DNA of 64,000 nucleotides from Kocuria palustris (GTDB lineage: Bacteria; Actinomycetota; Actinomycetes; Actinomycetales; Micrococcaceae): the NCBI RefSeq assembly GCF_016907795.1, contig NZ_JAFBCR010000001.1, positions 2,480,001 through 2,544,000 of the forward strand, read 5' to 3'. A program made the position numbers and the translations under genes. The notes beneath the pieces are model-generated. The model worked only from the letters and a program-made list of their open reading frames with translations. It had not been told where the DNA came from and ran no database searches. Numbering within the stretch: position 1 is the stretch's first letter; each line of letters opens with the position of its first letter. This document shows positions 41,779 to 50,174 of this stretch, piece after piece.

Positions 41779-43593
41779 TCAGGCCTTCGCCGCCTGGGTG
41801 CGGCTCCCGCGACGGCTGGATTCCAGCATCTCGGTCAGTGAGCGCGCGTCATAGCTGCCCACCATCCGACAACCATCGATGAAGAACGTCGGGGTCATCT
41901 TGGCGCCGCTCGCCTCCGCGCTCGCGATGTCCCGCTGCACCCTCGCAGCAACCTCGTCGCTGTCGAGATCCTCGATGAACGCCTCGACATCGAGGCCCAG
42001 CTCAGCCGCGTAGCCGATGAGATCCTCCCTCTCCAGCGCGTTCTGCCGAGTGAAGACGAAGTCGAGCCACGGCCAGAACATCTCCTGCTTCGCGGCCGCC
42101 TCGGCGGCCCGTGCGGCGAGGGGGCCGTGCGGATGGTGAGGCAGATGCCGCACGACGTAGCGCAGATCGTCACCGAAGCGCCCGTGCAGGTCTTCCCAGG
42201 AGCCAGTGGCGTGCGCGCAGTACGGGCACTCGAAGTCCACGAACTCCACGAGGGTGAGCCGGGCGTCCTCCGGTCCGCGGATGTGATCCACCTCGGGGTC
42301 CACCGGGGAGTCGAGCGTCATCGGGAGATCCGCCGTCTCCTCTCCCCACCGACGGGCCGCGACCTTGAAGATCGACCAGCCCAGAACAGTAGCGAGCACC
42401 ATCGCCACGAGCACGCCCAGCGTCGCCTGGCGCCCCAGATCAGAGGAGGAGTCGAAAGCGAGGCTGATGACCAGCAGCGACACGGTGAAACCGATGCCCG
42501 AAAGTGCTGCCCCGCCGAACACGCTGCCCATTCCGACTCCCTCCGGCAGTCGGCCTGCGCCCATCCGAACGGCGAGGAGCGTCGCGATCCCGATTCCGAG
42601 GAGCTTGCCGAGCACGAGCCCCGCGATGACGCCCCACGTCACAGGCGAGCCCAGCGAGTCGGCCACCACCCCGCCGCCCAGGTCGACCCCGGCATTGGCC
42701 AGAGCGAAGATCGGCACGACCAGCAACGCCGTGGGGAGACGGAGGTACTCGTGCAACCGCTCGTTGACCGACACGCCCTTGGACAGCCCCCGTCCGACGG
42801 CACGCGCCGAGGAAGCGCTCGGGGATTGCCAGAAGTCGCGGAACAGCTGCCGGGCGGCGACCACCTCGTGCCGTTGCGTCGGGTAGGCGGGGATCAGAAG
42901 GCCGGCGATCATGCCCGTCAGCGAGGCGTGGATGCCGGAGGACAGAGTCGCCAGCCACAGCACGATGACGATCCCCACATACGGAGCAGCACTCCACTGC
43001 CGGGAACGGCCCAGCAGCCACAGGGCGACGAGGCAGCCGAGAGCGACCAGCAGCGGGACGGGCCGGATCTCCTCGCTGTAGAACACCCCGATGATCGACA
43101 CCGCAAGGAAGTCGTCGACCACCGTGAGAGTCAGAAGGAAGACGCGAAGCTGCCCGGAAAGCCGGGGGCCGACGATCGCGAGAGCACCGAGCATGAACGC
43201 CGTGTCCGTTCCGACGACCGCCCCCCACCCGCGAAGCCCCTCACCACCGGACGCTCCGACGACCAGGACATACACCAGCGCGGGCAACGCCACGCCCGCG
43301 ACACCGGCGATCGCTGCCAGGCGTGCGCGACTGCTGTCCCGCAGGGCCCCATACGCAAACTCCTGGCGCACCTCGAGACCCACGACGAAGAAGAACACGA
43401 CCATGAGCCCGTCGTTGATCCAGTGGTGCAGATCCAGGTGCAACCCGAACGGGCCGACGTCGATCCCTACGCTCTGGTGCCACAACTCGAAGTAGGAAGA
43501 GGACAGCGGCGAGTTCGCCCAGAGGAGAGCGAAGGCCGTGACAATGATGAGCAGCATGGCCGATCCCGACTCCGTGCGGAGTCTTCCGACCAT
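41779..43593 (-). CDS. nhaA: NhaA Na+/H+ antiporter fused to a DsbA-like thioredoxin domain
   Basis: A 604-residue fusion. Residues 1-400 are an NhaA antiporter: LRTESGSAMLLIIVTAFALLWANSPL, HHWINDGLMVVFFFVVGLEVRQEF, the ion-binding Asp pair in TVVDDFLAVSIIGVFY, and GxGFTVSLLV-type helices. Residues about 425-595 are a DsbA/thioredoxin-like domain with redox motif DFECPYCAHA and cis-Pro loop MTPTFFIDG. This architecture is known in actinobacteria; its benefit is unclear (perhaps redox control or a chaperone role for the antiporter). A run of seven C/G before the ATG obscures the ribosome-binding site. Confidence 0.92.
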   Translation of the reverse strand: MVGRLRTESGSAMLLIIVTAFALLWANSPLSSSYFELWHQSVGIDVGPFGLHLDLHHWINDGLMVVFFFVVGLEVRQEFAYGALRDSSRARLAAIAGVAGVALPALVYVLVVGASGGEGLRGWGAVVGTDTAFMLGALAIVGPRLSGQLRVFLLTLTVVDDFLAVSIIGVFYSEEIRPVPLLVALGCLVALWLLGRSRQWSAAPYVGIVIVLWLATLSSGIHASLTGMIAGLLIPAYPTQRHEVVAARQLFRDFWQSPSASSARAVGRGLSKGVSVNERLHEYLRLPTALLVVPIFALANAGVDLGGGVVADSLGSPVTWGVIAGLVLGKLLGIGIATLLAVRMGAGRLPEGVGMGSVFGGAALSGIGFTVSLLVISLAFDSSSDLGRQATLGVLVAMVLATVLGWSIFKVAARRWGEETADLPMTLDSPVDPEVDHIRGPEDARLTLVEFVDFECPYCAHATGSWEDLHGRFGDDLRYVVRHLPHHPHGPLAARAAEAAAKQEMFWPWLDFVFTRQNALEREDLIGYAAELGLDVEAFIEDLDSDEVAARVQRDIASAEASGAKMTPTFFIDGCRMVGSYDARSLTEMLESSRRGSRTQAAKA

Positions 43594-43711
43594 GCCCCGG
43601 GGGGGATGAGCTTGAGTGAGACACAGCTAGATTCTGCCTGAACATGCTGGCTAGCGGTGCCGCGGGACGGGAGGATGGCACGCAACGTCAGCGCTCGAAG
43701 AGCCGTCGATA

Positions 43712-43770
43712 GGGACTGCCGCACGATCAGGTCAGGTCAAGATGACCTGACCTATCCATGCGGCAGTCCC
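43712..43770. repeat. 59-bp near-palindrome, repeat copy B
   Basis: Two 28-base arms (43712-43739 and 43743-43770) around AGA. The outer 12 and inner 11 bases pair perfectly and five bases between do not. The left arm shares 21 identical bases, in opposite orientation, with 27704-27724. It looks like two abutted element ends or a MITE/REP-like unit. Confidence 0.8.
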
Positions 43771-44203
43771 TCCTCACCTGACGTGCCACTCAGTGTTCCC
43801 CGAGATGACGACACACGATCGACATCCCGCCCTGTCCCATCGCGAGAGGCCGATTCTTCCCGTCCGTCACTATGACCGAGCGTCTCTCCACCGCTCCAAC
43901 GCCCTTGCAGTGAATCTTCGACCGGTCGCGGGGAAGGTCGCAGCCTGCGAGGAAGCAAAAGGGTCGGCAGCGACGTCGAAGGGAGGGCCCCCTGAGAGGA
44001 TCAGCGGATGCGTTAAGCGGGTCAAAACTGCACGAATGATCATTCTGCGTCGCTACTTTGCGGTCACTTCCCGGCTTGCACGGGTGTGTTCCCCCAGGTC
44101 GGAGAAGTGTTATCCACACCCTGGACCAAGGTCCATGTACCGCCTGCCCCCTGAGCTCTAGATTCCTCGGCAATCGGGGTTGTCGAGCGGATGGGGGTCC
44201 GTG
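43771..44203. other. lower-GC non-coding stretch before the tad operon
   Basis: About 430 bases with GC visibly below the neighbours and no supported gene. It includes the promoter of the tad operon, which I cannot place exactly, and marks the right edge of the accessory block. Confidence 0.45.
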
Positions 44204-45541
44204 ATGGCTGCAGTGCTGCAGGGGCAGACGCGCCCACGGGGCGTGTCTGCGGTGCGTGGGCGTCGTCGAGCCGGACAGGTCGAGGAGTCGCAGCTCAGCT
44301 CACGGGTGATCGCCGAGGTCCGCGAGCAGGTGCGTCGTCGGGGTCTGGATCCGTTCGATGCGCCCACCGAGGTGGCCTCGATCGTCGACGCCGTCCTGAA
44401 TGAGCACGATCAGATCTCGGCGCGCACGGGCTCCGCGTCGTTCGAGGACCTGGAGGAGGTCCGCCATCGGATCCTGGACGCTGTCGCCGGCTTCGGGGTG
44501 CTGCAGCCGCTGCTCGACGACGACTCGATCGAGGAAGTGTGGATCAACGGCCCCGATGAGGTGTTCGTGGCCCGCAGCGGAGAGTCCGAGCTGACGGGGC
44601 TGCACGTGGAGCCGGAGGAGGTCCGGCAACTGGTGGAGCGGATGCTGCGACGCTCCGGCCGACGCCTGGATCTCAGCTCGCCGTTCGTGGACGCCTCCCT
44701 TCCCGACGGCTCGCGCCTGCACGTGGTCATTCCGGATGTCACCCGTGAGCACTGGTCGGTGAACATCCGCAAGTTCGTGGTGGCGGCACGACGGATCGCG
44801 GACATGGTCCGACTGGGCTCCATGAGCCCGGAGGCGGGGACGTTCCTCTCGGAGGCCACGCGGGCGGGGCTGAACATCCTGGTCTCCGGAGCCACGCAGG
44901 CGGGCAAGACCACCATGCTCAACTGCCTGTGCGCGCAGATCGACCCGCGGCAGCGCGTGGTCACGGTCGAGGAGATCTTCGAGCTGCAGATCCCGCTGCG
45001 CGACGTGGTCGGGATGCAGTGCCGGCAGGCGAACCTCGAGGGCACCGGCGAGATCCCCATGCGCCGGCTCGTGAAGGAGGCACTTCGGATGCGACCTGAT
45101 CGGCTGATCGTGGGGGAGGTCCGCGAGGCCGAGTCCCTGGACATGCTCATCGCGCTGAACGCCGGCCTCCCGGGGATGGCCAGCCTGCATGCGAACTCGG
45201 CCCGGGACGCCGTCACCAAGATCTGCACCCTGCCGCTGCTCGCGGGCGAGAACATCTCCTCGGCGTTCGTGGTGCCCACCGTGGCCGCGTGCTTCGATCT
45301 GGTGGTCCACTGCCGTCGTCGCCCCGACGGGCACCGAGAGGTGGAGGAGATCCTGGCCGTCGGCACCCGGGTCGAGAACGGGATCATCGAGACGTCGACT
45401 CTGTTCCATCGGGTCGGCGGCGATCTGGTCGCAGCCGGTGCCGAGGTTCCGGCCCCGGGGAAGTTCGCTCTTGCGGGCATCTCCACCGAGCAGGTGCGCG
45501 AGTGCCTGGGCCGCAGCCGTGACGACGGGTCGGGACGATGA
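44204..45541 (+). CDS. tadA: TadA/CpaF pilus-assembly ATPase
   Basis: A type IV secretion-like ATPase that powers Tad/Flp pilus assembly, about 445 residues. The N-terminal all-alpha domain (about 30-120) precedes the core with GVLQPLLDDDSIEEVWINGP, Walker A SGATQAGKTTML, the Asp box TVEEIFELQIP, Walker B RPDRLIVGEVREAE and the His box MASLHANSARDA. I chose ATG 44204 (MAAVLQGQ) because GGGGG lies just before it; TTG 44180 is eight codons upstream in frame. The stop overlaps tadB by ATGA. It is the first gene of the tad operon. Confidence 0.92.
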   Translation: MAAVLQGQTRPRGVSAVRGRRRAGQVEESQLSSRVIAEVREQVRRRGLDPFDAPTEVASIVDAVLNEHDQISARTGSASFEDLEEVRHRILDAVAGFGVLQPLLDDDSIEEVWINGPDEVFVARSGESELTGLHVEPEEVRQLVERMLRRSGRRLDLSSPFVDASLPDGSRLHVVIPDVTREHWSVNIRKFVVAARRIADMVRLGSMSPEAGTFLSEATRAGLNILVSGATQAGKTTMLNCLCAQIDPRQRVVTVEEIFELQIPLRDVVGMQCRQANLEGTGEIPMRRLVKEALRMRPDRLIVGEVREAESLDMLIALNAGLPGMASLHANSARDAVTKICTLPLLAGENISSAFVVPTVAACFDLVVHCRRRPDGHREVEEILAVGTRVENGIIETSTLFHRVGGDLVAAGAEVPAPGKFALAGISTEQVRECLGRSRDDGSGR

Positions 45542-46401
45542 TCACCGGTGTCCTGCTCGGGCTGCTGCTCGGGGCCGGACTGTGCCTGATCTGGTGGTCG
45601 TTCTGGACCCAGGTCACGCCGCGTGCGCAGCGACGGCGTCGTGAGGGACTTCTGCGCCGGCGCCTGGATCGTGCCGGGATGCATGCGGTGCGCCCCGGCT
45701 CGTTCGTGCTGCTGTCCGTCGTCGTGGCGGCCCTGGCCGCGGTGATCGTGTGGGCCGTGTCCGGGGGTGCGGTGTTCGGCCTGTGCGCGGGCATCGTGTC
45801 GCTGTTCGTCCCGTGGTCCCTGCTGGGGCGGCGCATGCGCCGTCGCTCGCACCAGCTGCGCACCGTGTGGCCGGACGTGGTGGACATGCTGCACTCGGCG
45901 ATCCGCGCGGGGCTCTCGCTGCCCGAGGCCCTGGCCCAGCTGCAGCACCGGGGCCCGGAGATCGTGCAGCCGGCCTTCGAGCGCTTCGCCGGCGACTACC
46001 GGGCCACTGGGCAGTTCCTCCCGGCGCTGGACGCCCTCAAGGAGGAGCTCGCCGATCCGGTGGCCGACAACATCATCGAATCCCTGCGCGTCACCCGGGA
46101 GGTGGGCGGCACGGACCTGGGTCGGCTGCTCGGCACGCTCTCCGAGTTCCTGCGCGAGAACTCGCGGACCCGCAGCGAGCTGGAGGCCCGGCAGTCGTGG
46201 ACGGTCAATGCGGCGCGGCTGTCCGTGGCCGCGCCCTGGCTCATCCTGCTGCTCATGGCCAGCCAGCCGGCGGCCGTGAGCGCCTATGACAGCCCGGCTG
46301 GCGCGGTCGTGCTGCTCGGCGGTCTGGCGATCTCCGCGATCGCCTATCGCCTCATGCTGCGCCTCGGTGCTCTGCCCGAACCGGAGCGGGTGCTCCAATG
46401 A
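45538..46401 (+). CDS. tadB: TadB-like pilus platform protein
   Basis: A 287-residue inner-membrane platform protein of the T2SSF family. An N-terminal membrane segment (GVLLGLLLGAGLCLIWWSFW), a second pair near residues 60-95, then the cytoplasmic T2SSF domain (MLHSAIRAGLSLPEALAQLQ, FAGDYRATGQFLPALDAL, VTREVGGTDLGRLLGTLSEF) and two C-terminal membrane segments. It overlaps tadA and tadC by four bases on each side, and should form the platform complex with TadC under TadA. Confidence 0.9.
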   Translation: MITGVLLGLLLGAGLCLIWWSFWTQVTPRAQRRRREGLLRRRLDRAGMHAVRPGSFVLLSVVVAALAAVIVWAVSGGAVFGLCAGIVSLFVPWSLLGRRMRRRSHQLRTVWPDVVDMLHSAIRAGLSLPEALAQLQHRGPEIVQPAFERFAGDYRATGQFLPALDALKEELADPVADNIIESLRVTREVGGTDLGRLLGTLSEFLRENSRTRSELEARQSWTVNAARLSVAAPWLILLLMASQPAAVSAYDSPAGAVVLLGGLAISAIAYRLMLRLGALPEPERVLQ

Positions 46402-47339
46402 GCCTGCCTTTCGCCATCCCGCTGATCATCGGCACCGTGCTGGGGCTCGGGCTGTGGCTGATGCTCGTGCCCGCGCCGTCCAGCTCCCGTCGTCGCTTCA
46501 CGCGTCGAGTGGTGATGCAGATGCGCGCCACGGATCCAGCGGTGCGCCATGCCGAGCACGTGCGCACCCGCGACCAGCGCGGACTGCTGGCCATCGGCAT
46601 GGCACTGGCCTCTCCGGTAGGACTGGGGCTGGGGCGGCGCCTCGGCGGGGATGCCCAGCGTCAGCTCCTGCGCAGGCTGGAGCGCGAGGGGGCGGGCCGC
46701 AGCCTCGCCGACTACCGGACGGAGCAGGTCCTCTGCGCCTTGGCCGGTGCGGTCATCGGCGGCGTCTGGGGCGCGGCGGCTGTCCTGCGACTCGGTGCGC
46801 CGGGGCCTGCGGTCCTGCTGCTGCTCATCGGCGGTGCGCTCAGCGGGGCCTGGGCCCGCAGCTGGTGGCTCGGGAACCGGATCTCCGGCCGCGAGACCCG
46901 CATGCTCGCCGAGTTCCCCGCGATCGCCGAGCTTCTGGCCCTGTCCGTCGGCGCAGGCGAGTCCACCCTGGGCGCCCTCGAGCGCGTGAGCCGGATCGCC
47001 GATGGAGTGCTGGCAGAGCAGTTCCGCTCCGTGCTCGATCGCACCCGCTCCGGTATCCCGCTGACCGAGTCGCTGCAGGAGTTCGCCGACCGGGTCGAGG
47101 TCACGCACATCTCCCGCTTCGTCGCGGGCATCGCCGTGGCCATGGAGCGCGGCACGCCGCTCGCCGAGGTCCTGCGCTCACAGGCCCAGGACGTCCGCGA
47201 CCAGGACAAGCGCGAGCTCATGGAGATGGCCGGGCGCAAGGAGATCGCCATGATGGTGCCCCTCGTGTTCATGGTGCTCCCGCTGTCCGTGCTCTTCGCG
47301 GTGTTCCCCGGCATCGCCGTCCTGCAGCTCGATCTGTGA
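46398..47339 (+). CDS. tadC: TadC-like pilus platform protein
   Basis: A 313-residue T2SSF-family partner of TadB. Membrane segments lie near residues 2-25, 110-150 and at the C-terminus (IAMMVPLVFMVLPLSVLFAVFPGIAVL). The T2SSF core shows FPAIAELLALSVGAGESTLGAL, RTRSGIPLTESLQEFADRV and SRFVAGIAVAMERGTPLAEVL. Start ATG 46398 overlaps the tadB stop. A 41-base gap then leads to the small pilin-like gene. Confidence 0.9.
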   Translation: MSLPFAIPLIIGTVLGLGLWLMLVPAPSSSRRRFTRRVVMQMRATDPAVRHAEHVRTRDQRGLLAIGMALASPVGLGLGRRLGGDAQRQLLRRLEREGAGRSLADYRTEQVLCALAGAVIGGVWGAAAVLRLGAPGPAVLLLLIGGALSGAWARSWWLGNRISGRETRMLAEFPAIAELLALSVGAGESTLGALERVSRIADGVLAEQFRSVLDRTRSGIPLTESLQEFADRVEVTHISRFVAGIAVAMERGTPLAEVLRSQAQDVRDQDKRELMEMAGRKEIAMMVPLVFMVLPLSVLFAVFPGIAVLQLDL

Positions 47340-47380
47340 TGACTTCCCATCCGCGTCACCCTCTCCCGAAAGGCAGCACC

Positions 47381-47626
47381 ATGAACCGCGAGCACTACTC
47401 CCTTCCCGACGCCGTCACCGATGTCCCCGCTGCGGCTGTCCATGCGCACAGACCAGTTGAGCCGGCGGCTCTCCGGCCGCTCGATGATCCCGACCGCGGG
47501 GACGTCCCCGGCTGGGTCATGCTGACTCTCATGTCGGCGGTGCTGGTGGCCGGACTCCTGCTGATCGCACAGCCTGCCCTGGAGGGCCTGTTCAATGACG
47601 CCATCTCCCGGGTGACCGGTGGCTGA
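47381..47626 (+). CDS. Small Flp-pilin-like membrane protein
   Basis: An 81-residue protein with a 45-residue polar head, then GDVPGWVMLTLMSAVLVAGLLLIAQPALEGLFNDAI, a single membrane helix with a short tail. Size and place (between tadC and tadE) fit the major or minor Flp pilin of actinobacterial tad loci. It lacks the Glu at +5 of classical Flp pilins, so processing by a TadV-like peptidase is uncertain. AAAGG eight bases before ATG 47381 supports the start. Its end overlaps the next gene by eight bases. Confidence 0.7.
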   Translation: MNREHYSLPDAVTDVPAAAVHAHRPVEPAALRPLDDPDRGDVPGWVMLTLMSAVLVAGLLLIAQPALEGLFNDAISRVTGG

Positions 47627-48020
47627 GCCTGCGACTCGCGGCCCGCAGAGGGAGGGGGACGACGGCTCCGTGGTCGCCGAGTGGGCCATGGTCGCCGGGC
47701 TCAGCGCGATCCTCTTCGCTCTCACGCTGCAGCTCGTCTTCGCCCTGCACGTGCGCAACGTGCTGATCGATGCGGCCTCCCACGGGGCGCGCTACGGGAC
47801 GCTGGCGGACCGCGGTCCCGCCGATGCGCAGGAGCGCACGCGCGAGCTGATCACCGGCTCAGTGGGCGCGCGATTCGCCGGCGATGTCACCGCGGTGCCC
47901 GCCGAGGTGCAGGGAACTCCCACGCTCGAGGTCCGAGTGGTCGCGCCGCTGCCGATCGTCGGTCCCTTCGGGCCACCCGGGGCGATCGAGGTGAGCGGCC
48001 ATGCCGTCGACTGGTCCTGA
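47619..48020 (+). CDS. tadE: TadE-like pseudopilin 1
   Basis: A 133-residue TadE-like protein. A class III signal (DDG-SVVAEWAMVAGLSAILFALTL) has Glu five residues after the Gly, as prepilin peptidase requires, then a hydrophobic stretch and a periplasmic-side domain (VRNVLIDAASHGARYGTLAD typical of TadE). Start GTG 47619 overlaps the upstream stop by eight bases, and its end overlaps the next start by 20. It is probably a minor pilin or pilus-length factor. Confidence 0.82.
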   Translation: MAEPATRGPQREGDDGSVVAEWAMVAGLSAILFALTLQLVFALHVRNVLIDAASHGARYGTLADRGPADAQERTRELITGSVGARFAGDVTAVPAEVQGTPTLEVRVVAPLPIVGPFGPPGAIEVSGHAVDWS

Positions 48021-48447
48021 GGCTGCACGCTCCGGGCACGAGGACGACGAGGGCTCGGCCGTCGTCGAGTTCCTGCTCGTGGGTGTGGTCCTGCTGGTTC
48101 CGATCCTGATCTTCGTGGGCGTCCTGGCCCAGGCGCAGGCCGCGGCCTTCGCCGCCGTGGCGGCTGCCCAGCAGGGCGCGCAGGTGCTGGCCTCCCAGCC
48201 TGCCGGTGAAGTCTCGACGGGGCAGGTCCAGTCCGCCGCGGCGCTTCCGGCTGCGGATCAGGGCTTCGACGACGGCGAGATCGAGGTCTCGGTGACCTGC
48301 TCCGACGGGACGTGCGAGGAGGCCGGTGCCACGGCCACGGTCACTGCCGTGGCCACCGTGCGACTGCCCCGGATTCCGTTCGTGGGCACGGCCGAGATCG
48401 TCCAGATGGAGCACTCCTCGACAGTCGTGGTCGGGCGGTACTCATGA
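48001..48447 (+). CDS. TadE-like pseudopilin 2
   Basis: A 148-residue paralogue of the preceding protein with the signal DEG-SAVVEFLLVGVVLLVPILIF, again with Glu at +5. An Ala-rich helix (QAQAAAFAAVAAAQQGAQVLA) follows, and two Cys (VTCSDGTCEE) could form a disulfide outside the membrane. Start ATG 48001 lies inside the previous gene, and the stop overlaps the next by ATGA. Confidence 0.82.
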   Translation: MPSTGPEAARSGHEDDEGSAVVEFLLVGVVLLVPILIFVGVLAQAQAAAFAAVAAAQQGAQVLASQPAGEVSTGQVQSAAALPAADQGFDDGEIEVSVTCSDGTCEEAGATATVTAVATVRLPRIPFVGTAEIVQMEHSSTVVVGRYS

Positions 48448-48914
48448 GGCCAGAGGAGATGCAGCCGGGTCACCCAGGGGAGGAGGACGACGGACAGATC
48501 TCGATCCTGGTGATCGGGATGATGCTCATCCTGCTGATGGCGGTGATCGTGGTGATGGCGGTGACCTCCGTGCAGCTGGCCGAGCGGAAGCTGCAGGCGC
48601 ACGCCGACCACGCCGCGCTCGCGGCCGCCGACACCTTCACCGAGCTGCAGGGCACCGAGGGAGCGGGATCGGCCCCCACCGCGGTGCTCGATGACGCCTC
48701 CGTCTCCGGTGCAGCGACGTCCTACCTGGTGACGGTCGATGCCGAGCATGACCTGGACAGCCTCGCGGTCGGATCGGGAACGGGCTCCGCCGACGGTCGC
48801 ACCGCCCGGGTGCATCTGACCGCGGTGGCTCGCCCGCCGGTGGTCGCGTGGTTCATCCCGGCAGGCGTTCCCGTCGAAGCCAGCGGGGAGGCCAGGGCCG
48901 AGTTCAGTCGGTGA
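48444..48914 (+). CDS. TadG/Rv3654c-like flp-locus protein
   Basis: A 156-residue protein with signal-like DDG-QISILVIGMMLILLMAVIVVMAV but no Glu at +5, then a helix rich in Ala (ERKLQAHADHAALAAADTF) as in TadG and the Rv3654c family of TadE-like proteins in the secretion-helicase neighbourhood. The rest is a beta-rich external domain. It is the last gene of the operon. No prepilin peptidase gene is in this window. Confidence 0.78.
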   Translation: MRPEEMQPGHPGEEDDGQISILVIGMMLILLMAVIVVMAVTSVQLAERKLQAHADHAALAAADTFTELQGTEGAGSAPTAVLDDASVSGAATSYLVTVDAEHDLDSLAVGSGTGSADGRTARVHLTAVARPPVVAWFIPAGVPVEASGEARAEFSR

Positions 48915-48980
48915 ATGGGGGAACACGCAGGTGTGGAGCCGGACGAACGCCAGCAGGACAGCAAAGCGTGACGCCAGAGC

Positions 48981-49009
48981 ACGACTGCTTCGCAGGACGG
49001 TGCTAAACT
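48981..49009 (+). promoter_or_regulatory. promoter of the structured RNA and abi gene
   Basis: An extended -10 TGCTAAACT (TAAACT at 49004-49009) is preceded at 17 bases by ACGACT (48981-48986), matching GAC of TTGACA. Transcription would start near 49016, just before the hairpin. This is one of the clearest promoter shapes in the window. Confidence 0.65.
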
Positions 49010-49015
49010 GCCACC

Positions 49016-49058
49016 ATCATGATCAGCCCGTTGCCGAAAGGCGCGGGCTGATTTTCTT
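49016..49058 (+). ncRNA. compact structured RNA in front of the Abi gene
   Basis: ATCAGCCCG (49022-49030) pairs perfectly with CGGGCTGAT (49044-49052). Inside, GCC (49033-49035) pairs with GGC (49040-49042) and closes a GAAA tetraloop. TTTTCTT follows. The layout is that of a short RNA ending in an intrinsic terminator, 16 bases before the Abi start. Family knowledge: AbiF-type HEPN proteins are reported to work with a small structured RNA encoded beside them. Whether this hairpin is that RNA or only an attenuator is not settled by sequence. Confidence 0.6.
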
Positions 49059-49073
49059 CCTGGGAGAGGGCCC

Positions 49074-50060
49074 ATGGTCGCTTATGACAAGCCATGGCTG
49101 TCGGTCGAGGACCAGATCAGTCGCCTCAGGTCGCATGGTCTGGTGATCGACGACGACGCCCGTGCGGCTCAGGTCCTCTCGTCCATCGGCTACTACAGAC
49201 TCACTGGGTATCTGTACCCGTTCCGAGTCTCGGAGCCGTTCGACGACGAGACCGGCAGGCGTCGGATCCGAGTCCTCAGCGACTATCGACCCGGTACGCA
49301 CCTGACCCACGCCGAAGAGATCATCGTCTTCGACCGTCACCTGAGGATGCTCGCCCTCGATGGGCTGGAACGGGTGGAGGTCGCCTTTCGTATGCGTACG
49401 GGATATGTCCTCGGACGGAGGTCTCCTTTCACTCATGAGGATCCGACCAACTTCACATCGTCATTCACCAGTGAGCTGGCAGAAGACGGGAGTCGCTCGA
49501 CGAGCAAGCATGAGCAATGGGTCACGCGGGTCAGGGAGCGCCAGCAGAAGTCTGATGAGCAATTCGTTCAGCACTTCCACGATGCCTACGACGGTCGCAT
49601 GCCGATCTGGGCCCTGACAGAGATCATGGAGCTCGGCCACCTGTCGACCTTGTACCGGGGTCTCAATCAGGCCGATGCGGAAGAGATCGCGCATGCTTTC
49701 GGAGTGCCGACGAAGAAGCTGATGACGAGCTGGCTGGGCAGCCTCAACTACGTGCGGAACGTGTCGGCTCACCACGCCCGGCTGTTCAACCGCAAGCTGC
49801 AGAACGCTCCGGGCCGCCCTGGGATCGGGCAGATTCCCGTGCTGGACCACCTCCGCGAATCGGAGGATGCCAATCGTGTCTTCGGGACGTACAGCGTCTT
49901 GGCGGTCATCGCCTATCTGCTCTCTGTCATCGATCCCTACTCCGACTGGGCAGAAAGGCTGGCTGACCTGCTGCAGAGCTTTCCGGCTTCTGACTGTCTG
50001 AGCGTCGAATCGCTCGGCGCCCCTCAGGCGTGGGAATCGCTGGACCTCTGGCGATCCTGA
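49074..50060 (+). CDS. Abi-family (Abi_2, AbiD/AbiF-like) HEPN protein
   Basis: A 328-residue Abi_2-family protein, linked to abortive phage infection. The N-terminal family block is KPWLSVEDQISRLRSHGLVIDDD with IGYYRLTGYLYPFR. The middle has FDRHLRMLALDGLERVEVAFRMR. The HEPN ribonuclease-type motif Rx4-6H lies at Arg228-Asn229 to His233/His234 (RNVSAHHARLFNRKL). GGGAGAGG five bases before ATG 49074 sets the start. It has its own promoter and structured leader and sits between the tad operon and beta-oxidation genes, with codon use less GC-extreme than theirs, suggesting acquisition. Likely an RNA-cleaving toxin held in check until infection; that role is inferred. Confidence 0.88.
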   Translation: MVAYDKPWLSVEDQISRLRSHGLVIDDDARAAQVLSSIGYYRLTGYLYPFRVSEPFDDETGRRRIRVLSDYRPGTHLTHAEEIIVFDRHLRMLALDGLERVEVAFRMRTGYVLGRRSPFTHEDPTNFTSSFTSELAEDGSRSTSKHEQWVTRVRERQQKSDEQFVQHFHDAYDGRMPIWALTEIMELGHLSTLYRGLNQADAEEIAHAFGVPTKKLMTSWLGSLNYVRNVSAHHARLFNRKLQNAPGRPGIGQIPVLDHLRESEDANRVFGTYSVLAVIAYLLSVIDPYSDWAERLADLLQSFPASDCLSVESLGAPQAWESLDLWRS

Positions 50061-50174
50061 TCGCATTCGACCTCGGCAGATCCATCGCTCAGAGTTGTTC
50101 GTGCACGTCGCATTGGGGTACCGCCCCGGACTCAACAGCTGACGCACGCCCCCGTGATCCTGAGCGTGTCGGCC

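Noticed and set aside
43793-44173. Overlapping 122-127-codon frames on both strands before tadA
   Set aside because: Composition looks random, there is no ribosome-binding site, and the strands disagree. Left as non-coding.
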